Source: Phycisphaerae bacterium
GTDB taxonomy: Bacteria; Planctomycetota; Phycisphaerae; Phycisphaerales; Phycisphaeraceae
Length of the DNA stretch: 64,000 bases
Assembly (NCBI GenBank): GCA_030425705.1
Contig: JAUHZU010000015.1
Span: forward strand, 1 to 64,000
Direction of reading: 5' to 3'
Positions within the stretch are counted from its first letter, which is position 1, and every line of letters begins with the position of its first letter. The notes under the pieces are model-generated. The model ran no database searches. It was not told where the DNA came from and saw nothing but the letters and a program-made list of their open reading frames with translations. Below are positions 24,512 to 32,985 of the stretch, in pieces. The translations under genes and the position numbers were made by a program.

Positions 24512-25141
24512 TCAGCCGCGCATCGCCAGGTAGGCGTCGCGTCGCTTGCGGTCGGACAGCACCTGGTAGGCCTCGTGCAGCTTCTCGAATCGCTCCATCG
24601 CGTCCGGCTCGTCGCAGCGGTCGGGGTGGCACGTGACCGCGAGCTTGCGGTAGCTGGACTTGATCTGCGCGTCGTCCGCGCCGGGCTTCAGCCCGAGCGC
24701 CGCGAAGTAGTCGGGCAGGTCGGCCTGCAGGCGAGCGGCCTTACGGGGCTTGCCGGCCCCGTTCGCCCCACCGCCCTTCTTTTTCTTGGCCGCGGACGCC
24801 ATCCCGAACTTCGCCACCGCGTCCAGCACGAGGTCCGCGCCCGGCTTGAGCCCCACGAACTGCATCCCCAGCTCGTACCGCTTCAGCCCTTTGCGCCTGA
24901 TCCAGCGCACCTGCACCGTCACGGGCATGGTGCCGTCGTCGAAGCTGATGCGGGTCATGCAGGTCTGCCCCACGGCGACCGGGGGTTTCGTGTTACAGGT
25001 CAGCCGCAGCCCGGAGGCGGACATGTCCACGACCGTGCCGAGCTTGCAGCGCACCGTCGGTGTCGCGTAGCGCTCGGCACGCCGGTTGCGCCAGCCGGCG
25101 GATGCCCCGCGTTGCCTGGATCGTGATGGCCAGAAGCCCAT
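24512..25141 (-). CDS. PilZ-DnaJ fusion protein
   Basis: Protein of 209 aa joining two domains rarely seen together. Residues ~18-100 are a PilZ (c-di-GMP receptor) domain: the basic RNRRAERY segment and D39-M-S-A-S-G match the RxxxR and (D/N)xSxxG binding motifs, and ELGMQFVGL is the usual closing strand. A Lys/Gly-rich linker (112-135) leads to a J domain (143-206) with HPD at 172-174 (LAVTCHPDRCDEPDA), the DnaK-stimulating motif. This suggests c-di-GMP-dependent recruitment of DnaK, an inference. The start at 25141 is an ATG without a clear ribosome site; an upstream in-frame start cannot be excluded. It heads a three-gene minus-strand group. Confidence 0.88.
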   Translation of the reverse strand: MGFWPSRSRQRGASAGWRNRRAERYATPTVRCKLGTVVDMSASGLRLTCNTKPPVAVGQTCMTRISFDDGTMPVTVQVRWIRRKGLKRYELGMQFVGLKPGADLVLDAVAKFGMASAAKKKKGGGANGAGKPRKAARLQADLPDYFAALGLKPGADDAQIKSSYRKLAVTCHPDRCDEPDAMERFEKLHEAYQVLSDRKRRDAYLAMRG

Positions 25142-25231
25142 AACACATACATCGACGCGCTGGGGAAGCGGTTTGATGCCGGGCAGGCCTCGCGGGGCGG
25201 GATCGGCCTGCCCGACTGTCACAGCCGATAC

Positions 25232-25260
25232 AAAACAACCCCCGCCGGTCGGCGGGGGCT
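25232..25260 (-). terminator. Intrinsic terminator of the PPDK gene
   Basis: On the minus strand a perfect 8-bp stem (CCCCCGCC / GGCGGGGG, arms 25251-25258 and 25239-25246) with a 4-nt loop is followed by TTGTTTTG. It lies ~35 bp after the PPDK stop codon. Confidence 0.88.
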
Positions 25261-25292
25261 GATCATGGGTTGCGTTGTGACGGTTGCCGGCC

Positions 25293-28013
25293 TTAGCTCA
25301 GCGCGGCCTGCGCGGCGGCGAGACGGGCGATCGGCACACGGAACGGCGAGCAGGAGACGTAGTCCAGCCCGACGCTGTGGCAGAACTGAATCGACATCGG
25401 GTCGCCGCCGTGCTCACCACAGATGCCGCACTTCAGGCCCTTCTTGGTCGCCCGGCCCTTGGTGACCCCGGCATCGACGAGCTGACCCACACCGGTCGCG
25501 TCCAGCGTCTGGAACGGGTCGCGCTCGAGGATCTCCTGGTTCAGGTAGTCGGGCAGGAAGCCGTTGATGTCGTCGCGGCTGTAGCCGAAGGTCATCTGCG
25601 TCAGGTCGTTGGTGCCGAAGCTGAAGAAGTCGGCGTGCTTGGCGACCTGGTCGGCGGTGAGCGCCGCGCGGGGGATCTCGATCATCGTGCCGATGAGGAT
25701 GTCCAGCTTGCCGGTGAACTTCTTGGCCTTGCGGACGTCGGCGATGGTCTGCTCGGTCAGCTCGCGGAGGACCGCGAGTTCCTTGTCCGTGCCCACCAGC
25801 GGGATCATGATCTCGGGGATGGCCTTGATCTTCTTCTTGGTGCAGTTGATGGCGGCCTCGACGATGGCGGTCACCTGCATCACGAGGATCTCGGGGTAGG
25901 TGATCGACAGGCGGCAGCCGCGGTGGCCCAGCATCGGGTTGGCCTCGTGCAGCGCGGCGACGCGCGACTTCACGGCCGAGGCCTTGACGCCGAGCACCTT
26001 CGCCAGATCCGACTGCGACTTCGCGTCGTGCGGCAGGAACTCGTGCAGCGGCGGGTCCAGCAGGCGGACGGTGACGGGCAGGCCGTTCATTGCCTTGAAG
26101 ATCCCCTCGAAGTCCTTGCGTTGGTAAGGCAGGAGCTTGGCCAGGGCCTTCTCCCGCGCGGGCTGGTCCTCGGCGAGGATCATCTCGCGCATCGCGAGGA
26201 TGCGGTCGCCCTCGAAGAACATGTGCTCGGTCCGGCAGAGGCCGATGCCCTGGGCACCGAAGTCGCGGGCCCGCTTCGCGTCGGCGGGGCTGTCGGCGTT
26301 GGTGCGGACCTTTAGCGTGCGGTGCTTGTCGGCCCACTTCATGACGGTGGCGAAGTCGCCGGACAGCTTCGGCTCGACGCGTGCGATCTCGCCGGCGAAG
26401 ACCTCGCCGGTCGAGCCGTCGATCGAGAGCACGTCCTTGTGGGTGAACTTCTTGCCGTTGACCGTGATGGTCCGCTTCTTCTCGTCGATCTGGATCGTGC
26501 CGGCACCGGCGACACAGCATTTGCCCCAGCCGCGGGCGACAACCGCCGCGTGGCTGGTCATCCCGCCGGTCGAGGTCAGGATGCCCGCGGCCGAGTGCAT
26601 ACCGTCCACGTCCTCGGGCGAGGTTTCCTTGCGGACCAGCAGGACCTTCTCACCGGCGTGGGTGCGGTCGACCGCTTCGTCGGCGGTGAACGCGAGCTTG
26701 CCGAAGGCAGCGCCCGGCGACGCGGGCAGGCCCACGGTCAGCGCTTTGGACTTGGCCTTCGCCTTGGGGTCGAACGACGGCAGCAGGAGCTGCGTCAGGT
26801 CGCCCGCGGGGATGCGGAGGATCGCGGTCTTCTCGGAGATCAGCTTCTCCTTGACCATGTCACAGGCGATCTTCACTGCGGCCGCCCCGGTCCGCTTGCC
26901 GGTCCGGGTCTGGAGCATGAAGAGCTTGCCCTTCTCGATCGTGAACTCGATGTCCTGCACGTCCTTGTAGTGCTTCTCGAGCTTTGTCTTGATCTTCATC
27001 AGCTCGGCGTGGACCGACTTGCCGATGGTCTTGTTGTTCGGGGCCTTCCAGGTCTTGGGCATCTCCTCGACGGGCTGGGGCGTGCGGATGCCGGCGACGA
27101 CGTCCTCCCCCTGCGCGTTGACGAGGAATTCGCCGTAGAACTTATTGCGGCCGGTCGAAGGGTCGCGGGTGAAGGCGACGCCGGTGCCGCAGTCCTCGCC
27201 CATGTTGCCGAAGACCATGGTCTGCACGTTCACGGCGGTGCCGGCGAGGCCGAAGATCTCGTTGATCTGGCGGTAGCGGATCGCGCGGGTGGTGTTCCAC
27301 GAGGCGAAGACGGCGGTGACCGCGAGCTTGAGCTGCTCGAAGGGGTCCTGCGGGAAGTCGCGGCCGGTACGCCTCTTGACGACACGCTTGTAGGCGTCGC
27401 AGAGCTGGATCAGGCCAGCAACATCGACGTCGGTGTCCGCGGAGACGCCCTGCTGCTTCTTGATCTTGTCGAACTCCTGCTCGAACGCGTGGTGGTCAAC
27501 GCCCATGACGACGTCGCCGTACATGTTGATGAGCCGGCGGTACGAGTCGTAGGCGAAGCGTTCGTTGCCCGAGGCGTTGGCGAGGCCGACCACGGCGTCG
27601 TCGTTGAGCCCGAGGTTGAGGACCGTGTCCATCATGCCGGGCATGGAGACGGCCGCGCCCGAGCGGACGGACATAAGCAGCGGGTTGGTGTTGGATCCGA
27701 ACTTCTTGCCGGTCTCCTTCTCGAGCAGCTTCACGGCGGTGTGGACCTGGTCCATCATGCCCTTGGGCAGGTTCTTGCCCTGCTTGTAATACTCGGCGCA
27801 GCACTCGGTGGTGATGGTGAAGCCGGGGGGGACGGGCAGGCCGATGGAGGTCATCTCGGCGAGGTTCGCACCCTTGCCGCCGATGAGCAGCTTCATGGTG
27901 GCGTCGCCGTCGGTCTTGGTCTTGCCGAAGGAGTAGACCATCTTGGTCGCGCGGGGTTTGCGCGTCGTTTTCTTCTTGGTGGTGGTTTTCTTCTTGGTGG
28001 ATTTGGTGGCCAT
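25293..28013 (-). CDS. ppdK: Pyruvate, phosphate dikinase
   Basis: Enzyme of 906 aa that interconverts pyruvate + ATP + Pi and PEP + AMP + PPi. The N-terminal ATP-grasp domain opens with [20 protein letters not shown] and [10 protein letters not shown]. The swivelling phospho-His domain contains [19 protein letters not shown] with the catalytic His. The C-terminal TIM barrel includes [16 protein letters not shown] and the active-site Cys region [10 protein letters not shown]. The first ~24 residues form a Lys/Thr-rich tail ([18 protein letters not shown]), a histone-H1-like extension that typical PPDKs (~880 aa) lack. The ATG at 28013 begins this tail. A strong terminator follows the gene. 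Confidence 0.96.
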   Translation of the reverse strand: MATKSTKKKTTTKKKTTRKPRATKMVYSFGKTKTDGDATMKLLIGGKGANLAEMTSIGLPVPPGFTITTECCAEYYKQGKNLPKGMMDQVHTAVKLLEKETGKKFGSNTNPLLMSVRSGAAVSMPGMMDTVLNLGLNDDAVVGLANASGNERFAYDSYRRLINMYGDVVMGVDHHAFEQEFDKIKKQQGVSADTDVDVAGLIQLCDAYKRVVKRRTGRDFPQDPFEQLKLAVTAVFASWNTTRAIRYRQINEIFGLAGTAVNVQTMVFGNMGEDCGTGVAFTRDPSTGRNKFYGEFLVNAQGEDVVAGIRTPQPVEEMPKTWKAPNNKTIGKSVHAELMKIKTKLEKHYKDVQDIEFTIEKGKLFMLQTRTGKRTGAAAVKIACDMVKEKLISEKTAILRIPAGDLTQLLLPSFDPKAKAKSKALTVGLPASPGAAFGKLAFTADEAVDRTHAGEKVLLVRKETSPEDVDGMHSAAGILTSTGGMTSHAAVVARGWGKCCVAGAGTIQIDEKKRTITVNGKKFTHKDVLSIDGSTGEVFAGEIARVEPKLSGDFATVMKWADKHRTLKVRTNADSPADAKRARDFGAQGIGLCRTEHMFFEGDRILAMREMILAEDQPAREKALAKLLPYQRKDFEGIFKAMNGLPVTVRLLDPPLHEFLPHDAKSQSDLAKVLGVKASAVKSRVAALHEANPMLGHRGCRLSITYPEILVMQVTAIVEAAINCTKKKIKAIPEIMIPLVGTDKELAVLRELTEQTIADVRKAKKFTGKLDILIGTMIEIPRAALTADQVAKHADFFSFGTNDLTQMTFGYSRDDINGFLPDYLNQEILERDPFQTLDATGVGQLVDAGVTKGRATKKGLKCGICGEHGGDPMSIQFCHSVGLDYVSCSPFRVPIARLAAAQAALS

Positions 28014-28266
28014 CGGGTCGTTGTCCTTGGGTTGGCGTTGGGGCCTGGGTGTCGAACCAGACCGGCTTCGTTCGCGGCGGTCCATCGCCGTGTGAGCTTG
28101 GCGTTAGCGCTTGCTTCGTGCCCGCGCAGCATCCGCGGCATGGGCCGAAACGGCAGATTCTAGTGGTTTTCGGGGTACCGTCAAAGCGGCGGGGTGCATG
28201 CGCGGGTGGGATGCGATATCGTTGCCCGGTTTGGGGCCGACGGCCCGGCAGTGGTTTTAGGGATAC

Positions 28267-29637
28267 GTGATCGCGATGCAGCCGATTGTTTCCAAGTTTG
28301 GGGGTTCGTCGTTGGCCGACGCGGACCAGATCCGCAAGGTCCGGGCGATCGTCGCGGCCGACCCGCGTCGGTGTTGGGTCGTGCCCTCGGCCCCGGGCCG
28401 GCGTCACCCCGGCGACGCCAAGGTGACCGACCTGCTGTACCTCTGCCACGAGCTGGCCAGTCAGGGCGTGACCTTCCAGGAGGCGTTCGGCCCGGTGTGC
28501 CAACGGTACCGCCAGATCGTCTCGGACCTGGGACTTGACCTGGACCTTGACCCGCTGCTCAACGAGGCCCGCGAACGGATCACCTACAACGGTCGGCACG
28601 GGCTGAGCGCCGACTACGCCGCCAGCCGGGGCGAGGCGATCAACGGCCGGATCGTCGCCGCCGTCCTCGGCTGCCCGTGCATCGAGCCGACCGAGCTGAT
28701 CTATTTCAACGCCCGTGGCCGGCTGGACGAGGACCGCACCTACGCCGCCATCACCGAGCGGCTGGCGGGGCTGGACCGCGCGGTTATCCCCGGTTTCTAC
28801 GGCCTGGGGGCCGACGGCAATGTCAAGACCTTCAGCCGCGGCGGGTCGGATGTCACCGGCTCGATCATCGCCCGCGGCGTCGGGGCCGAGACCTACGAGA
28901 ACTGGACGGATGTGCACGGCCTGCTCATCACCGACCCGGCGGTCGTCCCCGATGCTTTCACGATCGAGGTCGTCACCTACCGCGAGTTGCGTGAGCTGTC
29001 CTACTCGGGGGCGCGCGTGTTGCATGAGGACGCGGTCTTCCCCGTCCGCGCCGCCGGGATCCCGGTCAACATCCGCAACACCAACGATCCGGATCACCCC
29101 GGCACGCTTATCGTTGACTCGGACCACCCCCAGGCCAAGATCAGCTACGAGATCACCGGCATCGCTGGCCGTAAGGACTTCACGGTCATCCAGATCGAGA
29201 AGTCGATGATGAACAGCGAGATCGGCTTTGGCAAGCGCGTGCTCGAGGTGCTGGCCGACCATGGCATCAGCTTCGAGCACATGCCCTCGGGGATCGACAC
29301 GCTCAGCGTGGTCGTGGCCGACACCCGGCTGGAGGGCAAGCTGGACGACGTGCTCGCGGCGCTGCAGGCGTCGGTGAAGCCGGACAAGATCGAGGTCGAC
29401 AGCAACCTCGCGGTGATCGCGACCGTCGGCCGTGGCATGAGCCACCTGCCGGGCATGTCGGCCAAGCTCTTCAAGGCGCTGGGGGACGCGGGCGTCAACA
29501 TCCGCATGATCGATCAAGGGTCCAGCGAACTGAACATCATCGTCGGCGTCAACATCGAGCAGTACGAACTCGCGGTGCGTTCGATCTACCACGCCTTCGT
29601 CTCGGACACCACCACGCCCCGGGCGGTCAACGCCTGA
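28267..29637 (+). CDS. lysC: Aspartate kinase
   Basis: Monofunctional aspartokinase of 456 aa that phosphorylates aspartate for lysine, threonine and methionine synthesis. The kinase domain starts with VSKFGGSSLADADQ and includes GRHGLSADYAASRGEAING, GGSDVTGSIIARGVGAETYENWTDVHG and DPAVVPDAF. Two ACT regulatory domains follow from ~residue 310 (FTVIQIEKSMMNSEIGFGKRVLEVL; VGRGMSHLPGMSAKLFKAL). This predicts feedback control by end products. The GTG at 28267 has AGGG 4-5 nt upstream; an in-frame ATG at 28276 is equally consistent with family N-termini. It is transcribed divergently from PPDK. Confidence 0.94.
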   Translation: MIAMQPIVSKFGGSSLADADQIRKVRAIVAADPRRCWVVPSAPGRRHPGDAKVTDLLYLCHELASQGVTFQEAFGPVCQRYRQIVSDLGLDLDLDPLLNEARERITYNGRHGLSADYAASRGEAINGRIVAAVLGCPCIEPTELIYFNARGRLDEDRTYAAITERLAGLDRAVIPGFYGLGADGNVKTFSRGGSDVTGSIIARGVGAETYENWTDVHGLLITDPAVVPDAFTIEVVTYRELRELSYSGARVLHEDAVFPVRAAGIPVNIRNTNDPDHPGTLIVDSDHPQAKISYEITGIAGRKDFTVIQIEKSMMNSEIGFGKRVLEVLADHGISFEHMPSGIDTLSVVVADTRLEGKLDDVLAALQASVKPDKIEVDSNLAVIATVGRGMSHLPGMSAKLFKALGDAGVNIRMIDQGSSELNIIVGVNIEQYELAVRSIYHAFVSDTTTPRAVNA

Positions 29638-29654
29638 CGGCAGACGGGATCGGG

Positions 29655-30692
29655 ATGGACCCCAAGGCCCTGGAGTTCCTGCTGCTGTGCGTGTTCAGCG
29701 TGCTGGCGATCGCCGCCGGCTACCTGTCACGCGAGCGTGGTTGGCTGCGCGAGGAGACGAGCCGACACGTGCACTGGGTGACCATCGTCATCCTCTGGAG
29801 TGCCGGCGCGGTCTTCAGTCTGTGGAACCTTGCGCCCGAGCCGGCGAACCTGTGGGTGCTGGTGGTGGTGCCGCTGTGCGTCGCTCTGCCGGCCTATGGG
29901 GTGCTGCCGATCGCCAGGGCCATGAAGCTGCCTCGCCAGCGCGTCGGCGTGCTCGCGCTTGCGGCGGGTACAAGCAACAGCGGGTTCACCCTCGGTGCGT
30001 TTCTCTGCTACACCCTGCTGCCCTCGCCCGGCCTGCTCGAACGGCTCACCCGCGACGGTACCGAGCCGCGGACCCTGACCTACAACGCGTTGGCCTACGG
30101 CGTGCTGACCGTGATGACCATGTCCGCCGCGGTCGTTTTCCTGCTCTTCCCCCTCGCCTACAAGCTCGGCGACCACGGCAAGGGCGACCGTACGCTCGGC
30201 CAGCTCATCCTCGGCAGCTTCCTGGACTGGAAGGCCATGATGTTCTACTGCTCCGCGGCGGGGATCACCCTGGCCTACCTGCGTGTGCCCTACCCGCAGG
30301 TCATCCATGACTGGCACCTGTTGAAGATCCTGTTCTACCTTGGTGCCGCGGGTGCGTACTTCGGCGTTGGCATGCGGCTGCACCTGAGCGAACTCCGGCC
30401 ACACGTTCGGTCGCACGCGCTCATCGCGTTGATTAAGTTTGTTGCGTTGCCTGTGCTGACCGGGGGGCTGCTTTTCGCGGCAACACGCACCGGTATCGTC
30501 GCCCCGCCACCGCCGCTGATGGTGCAATCGCTGCTGCTGCTTGCGTTCATGCCCTCGGCGATCCAGACGGTCATGCTCTCCAACCTCTTCCACCTGGACG
30601 CACGGATGGCCAGCAGCGTCTGGGTCGTCAACTCCCTGGTGTTCTTCCTGATCCCCCTGCCGCTGATCATCCTCGCGCTGCGCTGGCTCTGA
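29655..30692 (+). CDS. Polytopic permease, AEC (auxin efflux carrier)-like
   Basis: Integral membrane protein of 345 aa with about ten hydrophobic segments (for example LEFLLLCVFSVLAIAAGYL, LWVLVVVPLCVALPAYGVLP, GVLTVMTMSAAVVFLLFPL, LIALIKFVALPVLTGGLLF, SLVFFLIPLPLIILALRWL). The arrangement, and polar breaks such as AAGTSNSGFTLGAFLCY and AFMPSAIQTVMLSNLF, fit the AEC/BART-superfamily transporters, which export or import organic acids. The substrate is unknown. The gene starts 17 bp after aspartokinase, with a GGGATCGGG ribosome site, so the two are likely cotranscribed. Confidence 0.75.
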   Translation: MDPKALEFLLLCVFSVLAIAAGYLSRERGWLREETSRHVHWVTIVILWSAGAVFSLWNLAPEPANLWVLVVVPLCVALPAYGVLPIARAMKLPRQRVGVLALAAGTSNSGFTLGAFLCYTLLPSPGLLERLTRDGTEPRTLTYNALAYGVLTVMTMSAAVVFLLFPLAYKLGDHGKGDRTLGQLILGSFLDWKAMMFYCSAAGITLAYLRVPYPQVIHDWHLLKILFYLGAAGAYFGVGMRLHLSELRPHVRSHALIALIKFVALPVLTGGLLFAATRTGIVAPPPPLMVQSLLLLAFMPSAIQTVMLSNLFHLDARMASSVWVVNSLVFFLIPLPLIILALRWL

Positions 30693-30702
30693 CCGGGCGG
30701 GG

Positions 30703-30708
30703 TAGAAT
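30703..30708 (+). promoter_or_regulatory. -10 element TAGAAT, likely leaderless start
   Basis: TAGAAT is followed by six bases (CCGGGT) and then the GTG start at 30715. The predicted transcription start therefore coincides with the start codon, and no ribosome-binding sequence can fit. Confidence 0.5.
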
Positions 30709-30714
30709 CCGGGT

Positions 30715-31398
30715 GTGACAGCCACCCTCGACGACATTATGGAGCAGGCCAGCCAGGCGTTGGCCGATCTGGACTACCCGCGGTGCGAATCGCTGTGCCT
30801 GCGGGCGCTGGCGCAGGCACGGGAAGCGGGCGACTGGCCGGGCTACAGCCGGGTCGTGCTGCCCCTGCAGGAGTCTCGCCGGCAACGCCGGCAGGCGGCG
30901 CTGGATGGCCAGGTCCGTCTTGGCACGGGCGGGTTTGTCGGCGACGCATCCAAGCTGATGGACGAGACCGGCGCGGGGTGCATCGTCCTGACGCCGCCCT
31001 GCTCGACCGATGACGCCGCACGCCTGGAGGCACGCGCCGCCGAGATGCAACGCTCCGCCGAGGTGCTCTATGCCCAGCCCGACCCTGACGGCAGTTTCTG
31101 GACGGTCCACAGCTACGAAGGCCCGCTCATTGAGACCGTCCGCTCCGCCCCGCCGGCGGAGTTGATCGGCCGATGGCTCCCGGCCCAGTCGGGCGGGCCC
31201 ACGTCTCCGGCGCACTGGTTCATGCAGGCCAGCGAGGCCCTGGGCAATGCCGCGATCGCTGCGTGCAACGCGCCGCTCGGGGATGTGCTCCGGGTCGAGC
31301 AGCTTGAACAGGCGGTGTCGGCGGTCGGCGACCACGAGCTGTTGCACCAGGCGCTAGCGGACGCGGCACGGGCCATGCAGCACGGCGGCCGGGCATGA
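30715..31398 (+). CDS. Hypothetical helical protein, TPR-like N-terminus
   Basis: Protein of 227 aa beginning with a helical pair that resembles a single TPR (DDIMEQASQALADLDYPRCESLCLRALAQAREAGDWPGYSRVV). A mixed middle part follows (GAGCIVLTPPCSTDDAARLEARA) and a helical C-terminus. There is no signal peptide, membrane helix or recognised catalytic motif, so it is probably cytoplasmic. The start codon is GTG, six nt after a TAGAAT box. The stop overlaps the ATG of the following membrane protein (ATGA), so the two are translationally coupled. I do not recognise the family. Confidence 0.7.
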   Translation: MTATLDDIMEQASQALADLDYPRCESLCLRALAQAREAGDWPGYSRVVLPLQESRRQRRQAALDGQVRLGTGGFVGDASKLMDETGAGCIVLTPPCSTDDAARLEARAAEMQRSAEVLYAQPDPDGSFWTVHSYEGPLIETVRSAPPAELIGRWLPAQSGGPTSPAHWFMQASEALGNAAIAACNAPLGDVLRVEQLEQAVSAVGDHELLHQALADAARAMQHGGRA

Positions 31399-32213
31399 TC
31401 AAGCATCGCGCGACAACGAGCAAGAAGACGCGGCATCTGCCGCCGATGCGGCGGGTCGTGCTGCTCGTGCTCGGCGGGCTGGTGCTGATCGCGGTCGTCT
31501 ATGCCGGGGCGAAGTACCGGCAGTGGAAGGCCACGCCGGAGTACTGGGCGGACAACGGCCGGATGCTCGCCGCGATCCCCGATGACGAGAAACGCCAGCG
31601 CAGCGACGCCCTGATCGGCCGACTCGGCGAGGAGTGGAGCGCCTTCGGCACGCCCGACCCGCAAGAGCTCATCGACGCGCCGGACCCCGCCAGCCGGGTA
31701 CTCGGCGACGAACGCACGATCGTCATCCCCTACGAAGATCTGAACATCATGCTCGAGGTCGAGGCGCCGGCCATGCTCGCCAGCCAGGGTGCACCCCTCC
31801 CCGACGCAGTCAAGGGCATGATGGTCACCAGCGATGGCAGGGGCCAGCTCATCGTCGCGTTTGAGTACGACGGCCCGGAGGTACAGCAGGTGTTCAGCCT
31901 GACCATGCGTCTGCACGCAACCCCCGAGGGCATCATCACCAGCTCGCTGGTCTCGGCCCGTGGCGGCCGGCTCACCTTGCCGCGCGACCGGGCGCTGCGT
32001 ACGCTGGCGGACATCGTCGGCGGGGACCGGGCGATCGGCGACATCAAGCTGATGAAGCTCTTTACCGGCGAACCCTTCGGCCCCATGGATGTACCGATCG
32101 ACCCGGGCGACAACGGTGTCCGCAACGGCCGGATCACCGGCATCGACGTCCGCGCCGACGCGCTGCACATTACGCGGACCGCTGTCCCCCGCCGGCCACG
32201 CCGGGCCGAGTGA
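31395..32213 (+). CDS. Single-pass membrane protein of unknown function
   Basis: Protein of 272 aa with a basic N-terminus (residues 1-20), one membrane helix (~21-38, VVLLVLGGLVLIAVVYAG) and a large soluble, probably periplasmic domain. That domain contains beta-rich stretches (RTIVIPYEDLNIMLEVEAP, GRGQLIVAFEYDG, VFSLTMRLHATPEGIITSSLVSARGG). No known domain is recognised. The ATG overlaps the stop of the upstream hypothetical gene by 4 nt (ATGA). Confidence 0.65.
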   Translation: MIKHRATTSKKTRHLPPMRRVVLLVLGGLVLIAVVYAGAKYRQWKATPEYWADNGRMLAAIPDDEKRQRSDALIGRLGEEWSAFGTPDPQELIDAPDPASRVLGDERTIVIPYEDLNIMLEVEAPAMLASQGAPLPDAVKGMMVTSDGRGQLIVAFEYDGPEVQQVFSLTMRLHATPEGIITSSLVSARGGRLTLPRDRALRTLADIVGGDRAIGDIKLMKLFTGEPFGPMDVPIDPGDNGVRNGRITGIDVRADALHITRTAVPRRPRRAE

Positions 32214-32256
32214 CCGCGCGCGGGCTATGATGCGTCGGCATGGGACGGAGGCCACG

Positions 32257-32922
32257 ATGAACCCCAATCCCGATCCGAAACGCCTGGTCGTCGCTATCAC
32301 CGGCGCGAGCGGCGCGGTCTACGCCCGCCGCCTGATCCAACTGGTCGTCGCGGCCGGTGTCGAGACACACCTGGTCATCTCACCGCTCGGCCAGCGGCTC
32401 CTGCACGACGAACTCGGGCTCGAGGGCATGGGCGGCAACAGCGCCAACCTCGCGCAGCTCGCCGAGCTCCCCGAGGGTTCGCCCAGCCCCGCAAACCTGG
32501 TGGTCCACCCGTTCCGCGACGTCGGGGCCTCGATCGCCTCGGGCTCGTTCCGGCACGACGGCATGGTCGTAATCCCCTGCTCGTCCAACACGCTCGGGTG
32601 CATCGCCTCGGGCATGGCGCAGAACCTGGTCCACCGCGCCGCGCACGTCACGCTCAAGGAACGGCGGAAACTCGTTCTGGTCCACCGCGAGATGCCGCTG
32701 TCGCTGATCGATATCCGCAACATGGAAGCGGTTACCGAGGCCGGGGCGGTCGTGTGCCCGGCGCAGCCGGGCTTCTACATGATGCCCCAGACGATCGGCG
32801 ACCTGGTGGATTTCGTGGTCGCCCGGGTGCTGGACCTGGTGGGGATCGATCACACGCTGGCGGTGCGCTGGGGGGAGGCGAAAGCCGAGGATCGAGGGGC
32901 GAGGGTCGAGCAAGAGCGTTAG
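32257..32922 (+). CDS. ubiX: Flavin prenyltransferase, UbiX/Pad1 family
   Basis: Enzyme of 221 aa that builds the prenylated FMN cofactor used by UbiD-type decarboxylases. Typical motifs: VVAITGASGAVYARRL (flavin site), VIPCSSNTLGCIASGMAQNL, LVLVHREMPLSLIDIRNM and PGFYMMPQTI near the C-terminus. GGAGG precedes the ATG by 6 nt. With the UbiA homologue downstream it probably serves menaquinone synthesis by the futalosine route used by planctomycetes (inference). The last ~12 residues (AEDRGARVEQER) are encoded inside one arm of a palindromic repeat and are not part of the conserved family. Confidence 0.92.
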   Translation: MNPNPDPKRLVVAITGASGAVYARRLIQLVVAAGVETHLVISPLGQRLLHDELGLEGMGGNSANLAQLAELPEGSPSPANLVVHPFRDVGASIASGSFRHDGMVVIPCSSNTLGCIASGMAQNLVHRAAHVTLKERRKLVLVHREMPLSLIDIRNMEAVTEAGAVVCPAQPGFYMMPQTIGDLVDFVVARVLDLVGIDHTLAVRWGEAKAEDRGARVEQER

Positions 32923-32967
32923 CCCTTCCGACTCCCCGTTCGGGGCTCGCCCCGCACCCCTCGCTCC
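32889..32967. repeat. Imperfect palindromic element overlapping the ubiX 3' end
   Basis: Arms at 32889-32911 and 32945-32967 are reverse complements at 19 of 23 positions, and the 33-nt loop includes a small inner hairpin (CCCC/GGGG near 32934-32945). The left arm and part of the loop encode the non-conserved C-terminal tail of UbiX, and the ubiX stop lies in the loop. The right arm ends just before the ubiA -10 box. Confidence 0.65.
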
Positions 32968-32973
32968 TTCCCC

Positions 32974-32979
32974 TATGCT
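32974..32979 (+). promoter_or_regulatory. -10 element TATGCT before ubiA, likely leaderless
   Basis: TATGCT is followed by six nt (ACGCGC) and the GTG start at 32986. There is no room for a ribosome-binding sequence between a transcription start at the usual distance and the GTG. Confidence 0.45.
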
Positions 32980-32985
32980 ACGCGC

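Noticed and set aside
26322-28163. 613-codon plus-strand ORF opposite PPDK
   Set aside because: Antisense shadow of PPDK, with no motif and no ribosome site.
27496-29592. 698-codon minus-strand ORF opposite aspartokinase and the PPDK start
   Set aside because: It spans two real genes on different strands and has no recognisable domain.
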